A stretch of DNA of 64,000 nucleotides, taken from Rhodosporidiobolus odoratus. Lineage: Eukaryota; Basidiomycota; Microbotryomycetes; Sporidiobolales; Sporidiobolaceae. Positions 32,860 through 44,562 of this stretch are shown here, in pieces. The DNA is taken from NCBI GenBank assembly GCA_034387635.1, contig JAOANU010000011.1, positions 404,501 to 468,500 on the forward strand, written 5' to 3'. The notes beneath the pieces were generated by a model. The model was not told the origin of the DNA and did no database searches. It worked only from the letters and a program-made list of their open reading frames with translations. The position numbers and the translations under genes are program-made. Positions within the stretch are counted from its first letter, which is position 1, and each line of letters opens with the position of its first letter.

Positions 32860-34123
32860 ATGAGCTTCTCAAGCGCTACCAAGAACGCCACCAAGCCCTT
32901 GCAGTCGCGTCTGGCTTCAACTACTCCCTTCTTCCCCGTCCAACCCTCACCTTCCCTCCCTCCCCCGTCCTCCATCAAACCCCCTTCCTCACTCTGGTAC
33001 ACGGCCCGACCCTCGCTCTCCCAAACCCTCGTCCAACTCGAACAAACCCTCACCCAGTCCCGCAAGCACCTCTTCCAAGCCGGTCTCCTCCCCTCCATCT
33101 CCACCACCACCATCAACAACGATGCCGTCCTCCCCCACCCGAGGCAAAGACGTTGGAAAGCCGCCAAGGACATGGCAGCCTACTTGCGCACCGGTACCGA
33201 CCTCAAGATGAGCCACTACAAGCGCCTCACCGCCTTGCTCGCTGGACTCGAAGGCCTCCTTCCCTACGCCAACTTGGCCGACTCGATCGCTCGCGAGAAT
33301 GGTATGGGCGCCAACGCTGCCCCGTCGCTCGTCGTTGACCCGGCTAGCGTCGCTACGGGGCGCACTGGAGCGGCCAGTGGGGGGGAGGTTAATGGTCAAT
33401 CTGCCGATGGGTTGGAGAGGCAACTCGAGCTTCTCCTCGCCCGGTTCCAGCAGCCAGCGGCCGTGTCCGCTTCGGGCGTCGCAGTCGAGCGAGTGGAAGG
33501 AAACGACCGGCGATTGGGGAGCAAGGACGAGCAAGGGCGCGTCATGGCGGTCGGGAGGAGGAAAGAAAGTGGAGCGAGGGTTTGGATCATCCCCACTCAG
33601 CCTGCGTCTTCCCCCGAAGCCGAAGCGCCACTCGGACGTGTACTCGTCAACACTCTTCCCGTTCAGCAATACTTCGCCCAGTCCACCCACCGACACGAAG
33701 CGATCAAGCCGCTCAGCATTGTCGATGCTCTTGGCGGGTTCAACGTGTTTGCGCTGGTCAAGGGAGGAGGTCAGGCGGCGCAAGCGGATGCGGTGGCGAT
33801 GGGAGTTGCGAGGGCATTGTCAGAATGGGAGAGGGTTGAGGTTGAAGCAGGAAGGAGGGAAGAGAACGAGTTAACTTGGCGGGATCTTCTCAGGCGTGGT
33901 GCGTCTACCTTCCCCCATCTCCGTACCCTCTCCAGTAACTATTCCGCTACTGCGACTGTTCGGCGTAGTAGCTCTTGTCCCCTTCGGAGAAGAATCTTCT
34001 TACTGACCTTCATCCTTTTTTTTCTTTTCAGCGGACCTCATCGAGCGAGATCCTCGTGTCGTGGAGCGTAAGAAGACAGGCCTGGTCAAGGCTCGTAAGC
34101 GGCCTACTTGGGTCAAGCGATAG
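32860..34123 (+). CDS. MRPS9: Mitochondrial small ribosomal subunit protein uS9m
   Basis: Two exons (32860-33898, 34032-34123) give 376 residues. The N-terminus ([20 protein letters not shown]) is basic and Ser/Thr-rich like a mitochondrial targeting peptide. The C-terminal uS9 domain shows [49 protein letters not shown] and the end block [24 protein letters not shown]. The basic C-terminal tail reaches the decoding site in ribosomes. The protein is longer than bacterial S9 because of an N-terminal mitochondrial region with a low-complexity insert (about 145-200). Confidence 0.94.
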
Positions 34124-34807
34124 AAAGAAGGGACTAGTGGCGAAGCCGGGACAGGCCATGACGATGAAACGAACGACTGGCGTAGTCGCGGCTGAACTCC
34201 GGAAAGGACAGCACGGATACTTTACCTGGTTTCACGAGAGTGGGGAGATCGGCGACATGACATGCCTTGGACTGGCTGATGATGTCGAGAAGTGCCCGTC
34301 AAGTGATTGTCGTGGCAGAACTCGAGGAAAGCCCCCACTTTTGCGGCGTCAATGATGACTCTTTGATCGCTCGGGAGAAGCCGCTGCAAATCAACTCTGA
34401 TACGCGAACGTCAACAATGCGCGTCGACCGCTACCGACAGCGAATCACAATATTGGACGGGAAAGGCCATGAAAAGGCGCGGCCGTTCTGATACGCCTTG
34501 TCTGCGTGACAGCAGAAGAGAGGCTAGTAGCGCCGATGCGCGTCCAACTTAGTATTGCGAGAGAGACGAAGTGCCAGTCTCGTGCCGCGACAGGCAGCTC
34601 GTCTCGCAGCAGGCCAGACATGAGAGAGAAATGTTTACTACGGTACTTCATGCGTACAGAAATTGAATGTACAGCAAAATCATCTACATCCACTGGTAGC
34701 GCCAGCGACCTATTGTTGGAAGGCGAGAAGGATGGTTGTACAGTGACGGGAAGGGCGAAGCCGGGAAAAGGCGCGGCGAGACGAGGTGAAGCGACGAGAT
34801 GAGGATG
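34124..34807. other. Convergent spacer, no gene seen
   Basis: About 680 bp between the 3' ends of MRPS9 and ARPC4. Frames on both strands are short. If the ARPC4 terminal exon is placed at 34680-34709 instead of 34808-34816, part of this is intron. Confidence 0.45.
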
Positions 34808-35754
34808 TTATGCGAACTATGGAAGGTCCAAGGGTGAGTATTGCAGATGGAAGTGGAGACGCCAAAAAGGGCGCTGGCAACAGACAGCCACCCACGCAGG
34901 TCGGGAACAAAGGGGACGGCGCAGATGGATGAAAACCGGAGAGGGTCGAAACGAGCAAGGGCAGGGAAGTAGACAGTACGCACCACGGAGAGGTAGGATT
35001 CTGCGACGATACGTGCTCGTGCGTTCATCGACAGCTTGGCTTCCGAAATTTCCTTGTCGACGACTGCGAGGAATGAGGAAACATCATCAGTAAGGCCCAG
35101 GCTGTCAACCCTGACGATTGAGGCTGTCGTACCCTCCATGAACCTGCACACAGTAAAGAAACGGTCAACACAACCGAGAGCGAAGGCAAAGAACAGGAAG
35201 ACTGCGACGTACTCGATGATAAAGTCGACCAGCTTGTGCTTCATCATGTCCTCGACATTCCGGTTCGTAATCAAAAAGCTAATGTCGTATTCCTTGACGG
35301 GTACCCTCCTCAAAATGACAAACGCCTCGGACCTCATCATCAAAAACCTGGTAAACTTGTGCGCCAGAATCTGTTCAATCTCATCCGCCTGTTTGATCTT
35401 GATACTCAATCGGACCGAATTGATACTTGGTTCGATGAGGACTTGCTCGGACGCATTTCGGGCGATGACTAGCGGGGTGAGGAGGACTTCGGGGGTTGAA
35501 GCGGCTTCAATTTCGGGCACGTTGTGACGTTCTGCGACTTGAGAGGGGAAGGGTTCGAGGGTGAGAGCGGCGGTGAGGGAGTGTCGGACTGCCAGGAGGT
35601 AAGGGCGGAGGGTGTTGGACTGTTCAAGCGGAGGGAGTGATGATGAGAATGGGGAAGGACAGAGAGTGCGTCGATGAGGTCGGGGCGAGGAGACAGCGTG
35701 CTTGGGTCAGTCCTCACGCTCTCAATACCAATCTGCAAGGGTTCTGCATACCAT
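34808..35754 (-). CDS. ARC19: Arp2/3 complex 20 kDa subunit
   Basis: Five coding exons on the minus strand: 35754-35752 (ATG only), 35619-35213, 35143-35133 (11 nt), 35063-34984 and 34816-34808 (9 nt), giving 169 residues, the usual length. Almost the whole family sequence is visible: [93 protein letters not shown] and [12 protein letters not shown]. The last exon (Phe-Ala-stop) is chosen because it gives the normal short C-terminus; a later acceptor at 34710 would add a different tail. ARPC4 helps form the core of the Arp2/3 complex, which nucleates branched actin. It is divergent to RPC17, 125 bp away. Confidence 0.93.
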
Positions 35755-35879
35755 CTTGAGAGTGTAGAGTGTGTCGCAGGCGAAAGAAGCGAGGGGAGCA
35801 CCACCTTGACCTCGTCTTTCTCCCGCTGTCACCCTGTTCGACTGTTCGAGGGGCCACTGGAGCTGTAGGAGTATCCAGA
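35755..35879. promoter_or_regulatory. Bidirectional promoter between ARC19 and RPC17
   Basis: Only 125 bp separate two divergent start codons. Each gene has a minimal first coding exon (3 nt and 6 nt), so an intron begins almost at once on either side. Confidence 0.6.
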
Positions 35880-36735
35880 ATGGAGGTACGCAGGCCCTCT
35901 CGACCTCCCTTTTCGCCGCCGTTCAAGTCCTCCCTGATCTGACTGGCTCATCTCTTGCCCTTGTACAGACCTTGAACCAACGTGCCGGCTTCCTCTCCAA
36001 CTATGAGGTCCTCACTCTCCTCCGACAGCAACGAGACGATCGCTCTCAGCAGATCAAGGAGCTCAACGAGGCAAAGAGAGGCAAGGACAGGGATGGCAGC
36101 GAGTTCACCGCCAGGGACGAGATTGAACGGTTGCAGCCTCAGGATCTGCACACGGTCACGTTCGAGGTACGACGTACCGCTCAGCAGGTGGGCAAGCCGA
36201 AGCTGATTGCGTGGGGGATTTGCAGGCCCTGCGGTACCTCGAAGAAGCTGTTCATCCTATGCGAAGGCAATCAGCCGAGGCTGTCACCAAGCTACTGGAC
36301 GAGCTAGAGGAGCTCGACCTGACCAAAGCGGAGCGATTACAACTGGTCAACCTCGCGCCGACCAGCATTGTCGAGCTTCACGTCGTGTGTCTTTTTCTTC
36401 CTTCGTTTTCCTCTTACGTGCTGACTGGGAGCCATGACCCGCAGTGCGTTGAAGACATCTCAGACCGCTTCAACGACTCAGAACAGGAGCACCTCCTCCA
36501 CCTCATCAAGTCGCACCTTACCCCGGAAGAAAAAGAAGAACCAGCGACGGCTGAACACAAGGACGCAACAGACGCCTTTGCCGCAGCAGCGGCGGCGGCG
36601 GGTGAGCCGGATACGATGGACGTGGATGAGAGGGAAGCGGCGGCTCTTGCGGAGGATGATGGATTCATTGATGAGGTTTGGGCAGGAGGGAGGGCCAATG
36701 AGGATGTCGAGAATGATATCGACGAGGAACGGTGA
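35880..36735 (+). CDS. RPC17: RNA polymerase III subunit C17 (CRCP/Rpc9 family)
   Basis: Four exons (35880-35885, 35969-36166, 36226-36384, 36445-36735) give 217 residues. Exon 1 encodes only Met-Glu. The Rpb4-like fold is visible: RAGFLSNYEVLTLLRQQ at the start, then after a charged insert ALRYLEEAVHP, LDELEELDLTKAERLQLVNLAP and CVEDISDRFNDSEQEHLLHL. It ends in an acidic, Ala-rich tail (TMDVDEREAAALAEDDGF). C17 pairs with C25 to form the Pol III stalk, used in initiation at tRNA and 5S genes in the nucleus. The intron positions keep every conserved block intact. MIS12 starts about 200 bp downstream on the same strand. Confidence 0.92.
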
Positions 36736-36938
36736 ACGGACAGTCGACGTGCGACGGGATTCTGTGTTGTTGTATTGTTACTCTTACAGCATTTCGCATG
36801 TCTTGATCGTCTTCCGGCCAGAGAAAGCATGACCGCGTCTCGTCGTGTCGCTGCTTGTTTATAACCGCCATCTTGCTCTGCTTGACTATACGCTCTGGCC
36901 TGGCCGCGCCACTTCCATCAACGTCTGCTGGCAATAAC

Positions 36939-38179
36939 ATGCCTGACTCCGCCGAGCTCTCCCCCTCCGCCCTTCGCGCCCTCAAAAACGACTTCTTGAC
37001 AGAACACTTTCGTTTCGCACCCGAGTCATTCACCAAGGGTGGAATGGATCTGGCAAACAGGTCACTGTATGCTGCGACCTCTCAGGTTGAACAGAGCTTG
37101 CAGAAGCTTGTTGATCAGCGAGTTGAAGGGTTCGAGGAGGAGGACGTTCAACGAGTGAGCCATGATCGATTGCCTGTCTTACTGAAGTCGCGGGTAGGCT
37201 GATCACGACGAACTTGGGTGTACAGGGTATCTATGCCCTCGAAACTCTGCTCGAGGATGGGATCGACACCGCGTTCGACTTGTATGAGATCTACGTCCTT
37301 CGCAATACTTTCTCCTTTCCCGATGACTTGCTCCCTTACTTCGCTCTGTCTCACCATGTACGCCGTCTCTATCCTCTGACCTCTCCCGGCACTGACTTGA
37401 AGAGCTATTGCAGGCTACTCTCGACCCTTCCCTCCGCGGTACCGACGACCCGACATTGCAAGAATACGAAGAAGAGGTGAGGCTGTACGAGGCAGAGCTT
37501 CAGAAGGAGAGGGAGCTCGGTGCGGCCGAAGTGTTCGTCATGGCGAAAGAGATGAAGGTGAGGGAACAGGCGGAACTGGTAGGATACCTGAAGCAGCCTG
37601 GTAGGTTATTTCTCCTTCTCTGCGTTGCTGCCCGAGCATCCTTTTACATGGTGGCGCGCGACCCCGGCATCCTATGGCGATACTGACTCCTCTTCCGCCT
37701 TTTCCCACTGCAAGGAAAACTCGCCTCAAACCCGACTTCCCCCGCCCCACCCGACTCTCGCATCCCAATCCTAACCGCCCAACTAAGCTCCCTCCTCAAC
37801 CACTTGTCCACTCTCAGCACCACCACCTCGCCCTCTCTCACCCACCCAACCTCGTCCTCCAAACCTGGTCAACAACCCGACGAAACCCCTGAATGGGCAC
37901 ACTCGAGAGCAGCGTTTATCAATTGGGCGGCGGCGGTCAAGAGTGTATCATCGGCTGCGGTGGCGAGTGGAACTGGAGGAGCACAAGAGGGCCGACGGAG
38001 AGAGGATCCGACTGTTGGGGCTATGAAAAGGGGTTTGGAGGAAGTGGGGAGGGAGGGGGATGCGAAGGTACGTTTGTGGTTTGATCCAGATTCATCATGC
38101 TAGTATGCGCTTGATGGGCTGTTGCTGACGAGAATCATCGTATGCCCAGGCTCTGCTTAATGCGATGAAGGCACCTTGA
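36939..38179 (+). CDS. MTW1: Kinetochore protein Mis12/Mtw1
   Basis: Five exons (36939-37154, 37226-37357, 37414-37600, 37715-38067, 38150-38179) join in phase to 305 residues. Family features are FLTEHFRFAPESFTKGGMDL near the start, then EEEDVQRGIYALETLLEDGI and YEIYVLRNTFSFPDDL, then a coiled-coil (LQEYEEEVRLYEAELQKER). Mis12 is a rod-like subunit of the MIND/Mis12 complex that bridges CENP-C to Ndc80 at the centromere. The ATG at 36939 fits the family; the frame is open further upstream with a hydrophobic stretch that is probably not translated. The fourth exon uses an AAG acceptor (CTGCAAG), which is uncommon but keeps the frame. Confidence 0.88.
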
Positions 38180-38456
38180 CGACGTCCCTTCTTATTTCTA
38201 CTCTGCTCTGTCATTTCTTTTCTTTTCTCCCGGCGTAGCTTGTTGTTCCTGTTTAGCGTCAAGGGTGTTGTGTGCAGTACAGTACCTAGTCCCGAACGAG
38301 AAAGGTGTTGCACCGTCTCATCCGCGCCTCGCGTGAATGAGTGGCACGGCCGGGAAGAGCGAGCACTCGAATCCGAAAGCAGTCTCGCATGCAAGTTGAA
38401 CAACACGACTGCAAGATTGGGCCACTGAGGCTTGTCATTACACGTACGGCCGATGT

Positions 38457-40033
<1,577 letters not shown>

Positions 40034-40231
40034 TGAAGAAGGACCAACGGGGCGGCGGGCAAGCTGGGTAGCGGGGTGGCTGTAAGCAGATGTAGGGTGT
40101 GTAAGTGCTAGTAAGTGTGGTATATCAGTGTGCAGCTGGTGTGAGGATGGGGAAGAGGTGACGCGGACCAACTTGAATCTCGCTTACAACCCATAAACTG
40201 GCTGATACCGAGCTAGCTAGAGGCACTGGCT

Positions 40232-42324
40232 ATGCTTCTGTGCAGGGTCTGGGCGACGGTGCTCATTCCGACACTCGCAGTCGCTTCTATGTTTCCCTCT
40301 CCTCCTCAACAACTCACCTTCAACTCGCCAGACACCCCCTCGATCTCCTTTGGGCGCCTACTCAAGCTTGCCTGGAGTGATAAACAACACCTCGAAGCAG
40401 CCGTACAAGCCTTCGAGGACCACGACATCGACATCTGGTCGACCCGAAGAAGCTCCACTTCGCAATGGGAAACCATCATACGATGGCCTCAAGACTCTAC
40501 AGACTCGGCACCACTCGACTCGGCACTGTACGCTTTCGAGGCAGCCGGCATCCCTCGCCCCGACTCGACCGACTCTCTAGCCTCCCTCTCTGACCATCTT
40601 TCCTCTCCGACCCTCTTGCCCTCCTACTCCCGCTCCCTCTCCGCTTCAATCCTCGCAAACGCAACCTCATCCTCCCACACCTCCGTCACTGACCCCGTCC
40701 ACGACACCTATCACCCTTACGAGGCCATCCATACCATCCTCGTCGGGTTGGAAGAGACTTTCCCAGATTGGGTCAAGGTCTTCTCGCTTGGCAAGTCTAG
40801 CGAAGGGCGGGACATTTGGGCGGCAAAACTCACAAACCTTTCGTCTACCCCTGCCGAGGCCGAGGCCGAGGCGGCTGGCACGGCTGCCCCGTCTTCGGCG
40901 AACGATGAAGAGGAGGAGGAGGATGAGGAAGAAGATGAGGACCACGACATCGGTCCCGCTCCCTTGTTCAAGAAGCGCCATAGGCATCACCGGGACCGTA
41001 AACTTGCGTTCGTAGTCGCAGGGACCCAGCACGCGAGGGAATGGGTCGCTGCATCCACCATCCTATACCTCATGCACGACCTGCTAGCTTTGCAGGAGGA
41101 AGCCGGCGGAAAGATGGACGAGAAGGCCAGAGCGAGACTCTTGAACCAGGTCGAGTTTACGTTCGTGCCTGTTGTCAATGTGCGCTTCCTTCTCTCTCTC
41201 CGCCGAGGCTCGCCGTTTGCTCGATTTGTGCGAGTTGTTGACTCGGCTGCCTTTCCTCCTCTTTCTGCCTGTGGACAGCCTGACGGCTATGTCTACTCTT
41301 GGGATGTCGATCGGCTATGGCGTAAATCTCGTCAGCATGTCGGGAAAGACTGTTTCGGAATCGATCTGAACCGCAACTGGGTAGGCAGAAACTGCTCTTC
41401 TTCCATGCTCGAAAGGTCCCAGACGTGCTTCACGCAGCCTATACTGATGCAGAGTGTGCTTGACAGGGCTTTCATTTCCACCCCGGCACTCGCCCAAACC
41501 CCTGCAGCGATTCCTACCCAGGCGCAACCGCTTTCGAATCCGTCGAGCTTCGAGCCTTGAGTTCCTACCTCGCCTCGAGGACAAAACGTATCGATGCGTT
41601 CCTCGATGTCCACTCCTTCGGACAAATGCGTACGCAGCCCTCTCCCCTCCCCTCCGTTTCATTCTCGCCCATAACTTAGTCTCCTTTTCCGCCGTCGCTA
41701 ACTCTCAACCTTGGCTGGGAGCAGTCCTCTACCCCTACTCCTACACCTGTGATCTCAGCACTCGAGACGAAGAAAATCAAGCCGAAGCGGTCCTAACCAT
41801 GGGAAAAGCCCTCAAGTCAGTTCATGGGAGGGCGTTCGAGACGGGTAGCGTCTGTGAAGTTAGCTTGACAAGTCCAGGGCAGAGTTTGGATTGGGCTTGT
41901 GCGTCAGGTTCCCCTCCTTTCTCGGCCGTTGGGGCCGCTGGGGGAAAAAAAAGCGGCAGAAGCTGATAGATAGATTCGAGGGTCGCCCAGATGCATCCGC
42001 CAAAATCCGCTGGTCTTTCGCCGCCGAATTGCGCGATGCAGGTATCTTTGGTGAGTGTTCCACCGCTGTCATGTTCTGCAAGAGGTGCCTGCCTCGCCAT
42101 ATGCCGCTGATTTCGCCCTGCGCGATCGGCAGGTTTCCTCCTTCCACCCTCTCAGATCCGTCCTTCGGGTGAGGAAATGAGCGCGGCTTTGAGGGCGTTG
42201 ACGCAGTTTATCCTCGATGTGCGTGCCTTTCTGTCCAGCCTGTTCCTCCACCCCGAGCTTGTACGTAAAGGCTGATCATGGCTTCTCGCTTGCGGTCTTG
42301 CAGAAAGAAGACGGGAAGCGCTAG
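40232..42324 (+). CDS. Secreted zinc metallocarboxypeptidase (M14A)
   Basis: Seven exons (40232-41179, 41279-41380, 41467-41629, 41725-41898, 41991-42050, 42133-42218, 42304-42324) give 517 residues. A signal peptide (about 1-19, VWATVLIPTLAVASMF) and a prodomain come first. The catalytic domain starts near YHPYEAIHTILVGLEE and has GTQHAREW (zinc His and Glu), PDGYVYSW, GIDLNRNW, FLDVHSFGQM (third zinc His), YPYSYTC and SFAAELRDAG, whose Glu matches the catalytic Glu270 of carboxypeptidase A. All key residues are present, unlike the inactive Ecm14 proteins. An unusual insert at about 205-255, acidic then His/Arg-rich (KKRHRHHRDRK), sits just before GTQHAREW. It should trim C-terminal residues from extracellular or vacuolar peptides. 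Confidence 0.93.
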
Positions 42325-42839
42325 TCTTATTTTGCACCTCGTCCAGACAATGTAGCTGTATTTGCTCGATGCTCTCGAGAATCATGTGTGCATGTAACAA
42401 GTCCCCTTCATCGGATCAGGCCTCCTACACGCCTCTTGGTAGTCTGTCGCACAGAATGGAGAACGGACAAAACACGAAGAAAGAAGGTCGAAGGACTTTC
42501 CTCGCAGAAGTGGCAGATACAAACGAGGCGAACCCAGGTGCTGCTTTCTATGAGAAAGCAGGGATCAAGCTAGATTCGAGAGGCTAGAGCAAAACAGGGA
42601 AGATAAGGACCTTTAAATATTGCTCTCGTAAACCTACTGCCTACGGTATCGACCTGCGCGCTAAAGTCTCTCTTCAACCAGCTCGATTTATTATCCCTCC
42701 TCTCCCTCTCGAGCGCCCGCCTGCTGTTCCACCTCTCCCCCGCCTATCTTCTTCGATTTTACGCTTGACCCGTTTTGCCCTCCTCCTCCTGCGCCCGCAA
42801 CATACACGTCAACGTCCACTTCTCCCTCATATAACATTC
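42325..42839. other. Convergent spacer, no gene seen
   Basis: About 515 bp between the carboxypeptidase and the F-box relic E. The plus-strand frame at 42765-43058 is a shadow of the relic. No feature is recognised. Confidence 0.5.
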
Positions 42840-44153
42840 TCAAACTTCCATAGCATCCACACTAGTGCCCGTCGACTCCACCCCATTATCCTCAGCCACT
42901 TCAACCAAGCGCTCCAAATCATCATAAGCCAAGGCAGTTCCCCCAAACCTATTACTTCCCTTCGACCAATCTGGGACATCCCAGCTAGTCTCGAACAAGT
43001 CAGGGTCGTCGACGCACTCCTGAGCGGATGTGCCTCGAAAGGCCACATCGGTGTTTAGTTGTAACTCGCGGCGAGTGGGGGAGGATTCGATGAATTGGGT
43101 TAGATCCTCGAGTCGGAGGGAGGGGTCGCAGAAGGCGATGTGGGTGAGGCGAGACTCTCCGATTGTTTCGGAGAGTTCGGGTTCGTCCCAGAAAGACCTG
43201 ACGGGGCAGGAGGTAAAGTCGAGGTGAGTGAGCGAGGTTAGGCGAGAAAGTTGAACGATCAGGTCATCGTAGTCTGGGAAATCGCAGGCGATGAAGGTGA
43301 GCGTTCGGAGGCTAGAGGGACAGGGCAGGTAAGCAAGAATTTCGGCTTCGCCTACCGGGCTTTGTCGCACGGTCAAAGATTCGAGGTTGGGAAGATGGGC
43401 GAGCGGGTCTTGCACTGAAGGTTGGTCGGCGTGATCGACGGGTCCTGTTGGCGCAGTCGAGCTCTAATAGGTGTCGAGTTCAAGAGTTCGAAGATTTGGC
43501 AAGGGAGAGGGGAGCAAACGCGGGTAGTCAACCGCCATCGGGTCGTCATAGTGAAAGGGCCCGCCACCTACACATCCTGAAGGGTCAGTTGATCGATTAC
43601 AGGGGACGGAGAGGAGATACCCTTACAGTGGATAGACGCGTCTGCGAGGCAGGGCAGCTCGGCCAGCAGACCACAACGTAAAACGATGTGTGACACGTAG
43701 CCGGAGTTCTAGGCGTCGAGACTGGTGACGGCGGGATACGCCTGCAGCAATTTGACCAGAGCTGCTTGAATCCCGGAGTATGATCCCGTTGATTTCCAAT
43801 CGTCGAAACGCAGAACAAGGATAAAGCGTCGATGTCGCGTGCCAACTCGAGGAGGCGCTCGGGGCTCATGATCAAGCGACGACGATGCTTGATGCGTTGC
43901 CAGAGTGGGTAGAGCGCCTTGACAGGCGGGGCATCGGGTAATGGCTTTTGATGCCCAGGCATATAGGTACGGTCGCCCCTGGCGAGTGTCCACGCTTGCT
44001 CGAAGATTACCACGAGCAGTTCGACGGGTAGGCGTAGTCGTCCGGGAGACACGGATGAACGGGGCGAGACTGTGAAAGAGAGAACAAAGTTGAGGACAAT
44101 ATGGGCGAGGGTGTCCAACGTACTAGGCGGTCTCCAGACTCAATTTTTTCCAT
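42840..44153 (-). pseudogene. F-box/LRR family member, locus E (internal stops)
   Basis: On the minus strand an F-box-like block (LRLPVELLVVIFEQAWTLA, then VKALYPLWQRIKHRRR) is followed by leucine-rich stretches. The last 192 codons (43415-42840) are open and include LAHLPNLESLTVRQSP, PCPSSLRTLTFIACDF and LTSLTHLDFTSCPV. Between them the best-matching frame holds TAG codons at 43711-43709, 43570-43568 and 43466-43464, plus a frame change near 43815. It is more distant from the other four loci. One of the stops could lie in an intron, but three in 250 bp argue for a dead gene. Confidence 0.55.
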
Positions 44154-44562
44154 TCTGGCGGCACGAAATCTCCAACAAGGAACAGCGAGTGACGAGAACA
44201 AGCGGAACCCGGATGCTTCAACTCGCGGATCAAGCTATCAAGTCAAGGTTGACAATTTTGTGTCGCTCTCGATTGATCGTGCGGCTATCGAAGGGCTGTC
44301 AAAGGCTCTATACGCGTGGGCATGACCAGTCGCGGTCCTCCTTTCGACCTTCAAACTCCCCTCGTCTCGTCAAGAACACTGAGAACGGCAGCATCAACAG
44401 TCGGATCATCTCGCTTGCCGCTCCGCCGTACGTGTCTGTTCTCATGGCTGTTGCGAGTAGGCTGACCGTACCTTGCCCGCAGGTGATGCTGCCGCCCAAG
44501 AGCCGATGACGGTGGGGCGCGCTTCTTTACTCAGGAGACCGTCAGTGAGCGCAGTCGGGTCA
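44154..44562. other. Divergent spacer upstream of MAD1
   Basis: About 410 bp between relic E and the MAD1 start. It probably holds the MAD1 promoter; I see no gene and no clear motif. Confidence 0.45.

Noticed and set aside
34680..34709. Alternative terminal exon of ARC19 giving a longer tail
   Set aside because: It is in frame, but the acceptor at 34817 gives the normal 169-residue length and a short Phe-Ala end, which fits the family better.
42765..43058. Plus-strand open frame starting MTRFALLLLRPQHTRQ
   Set aside because: It lies opposite the better-supported leucine-rich block of F-box relic E and has no protein-like pattern of its own.
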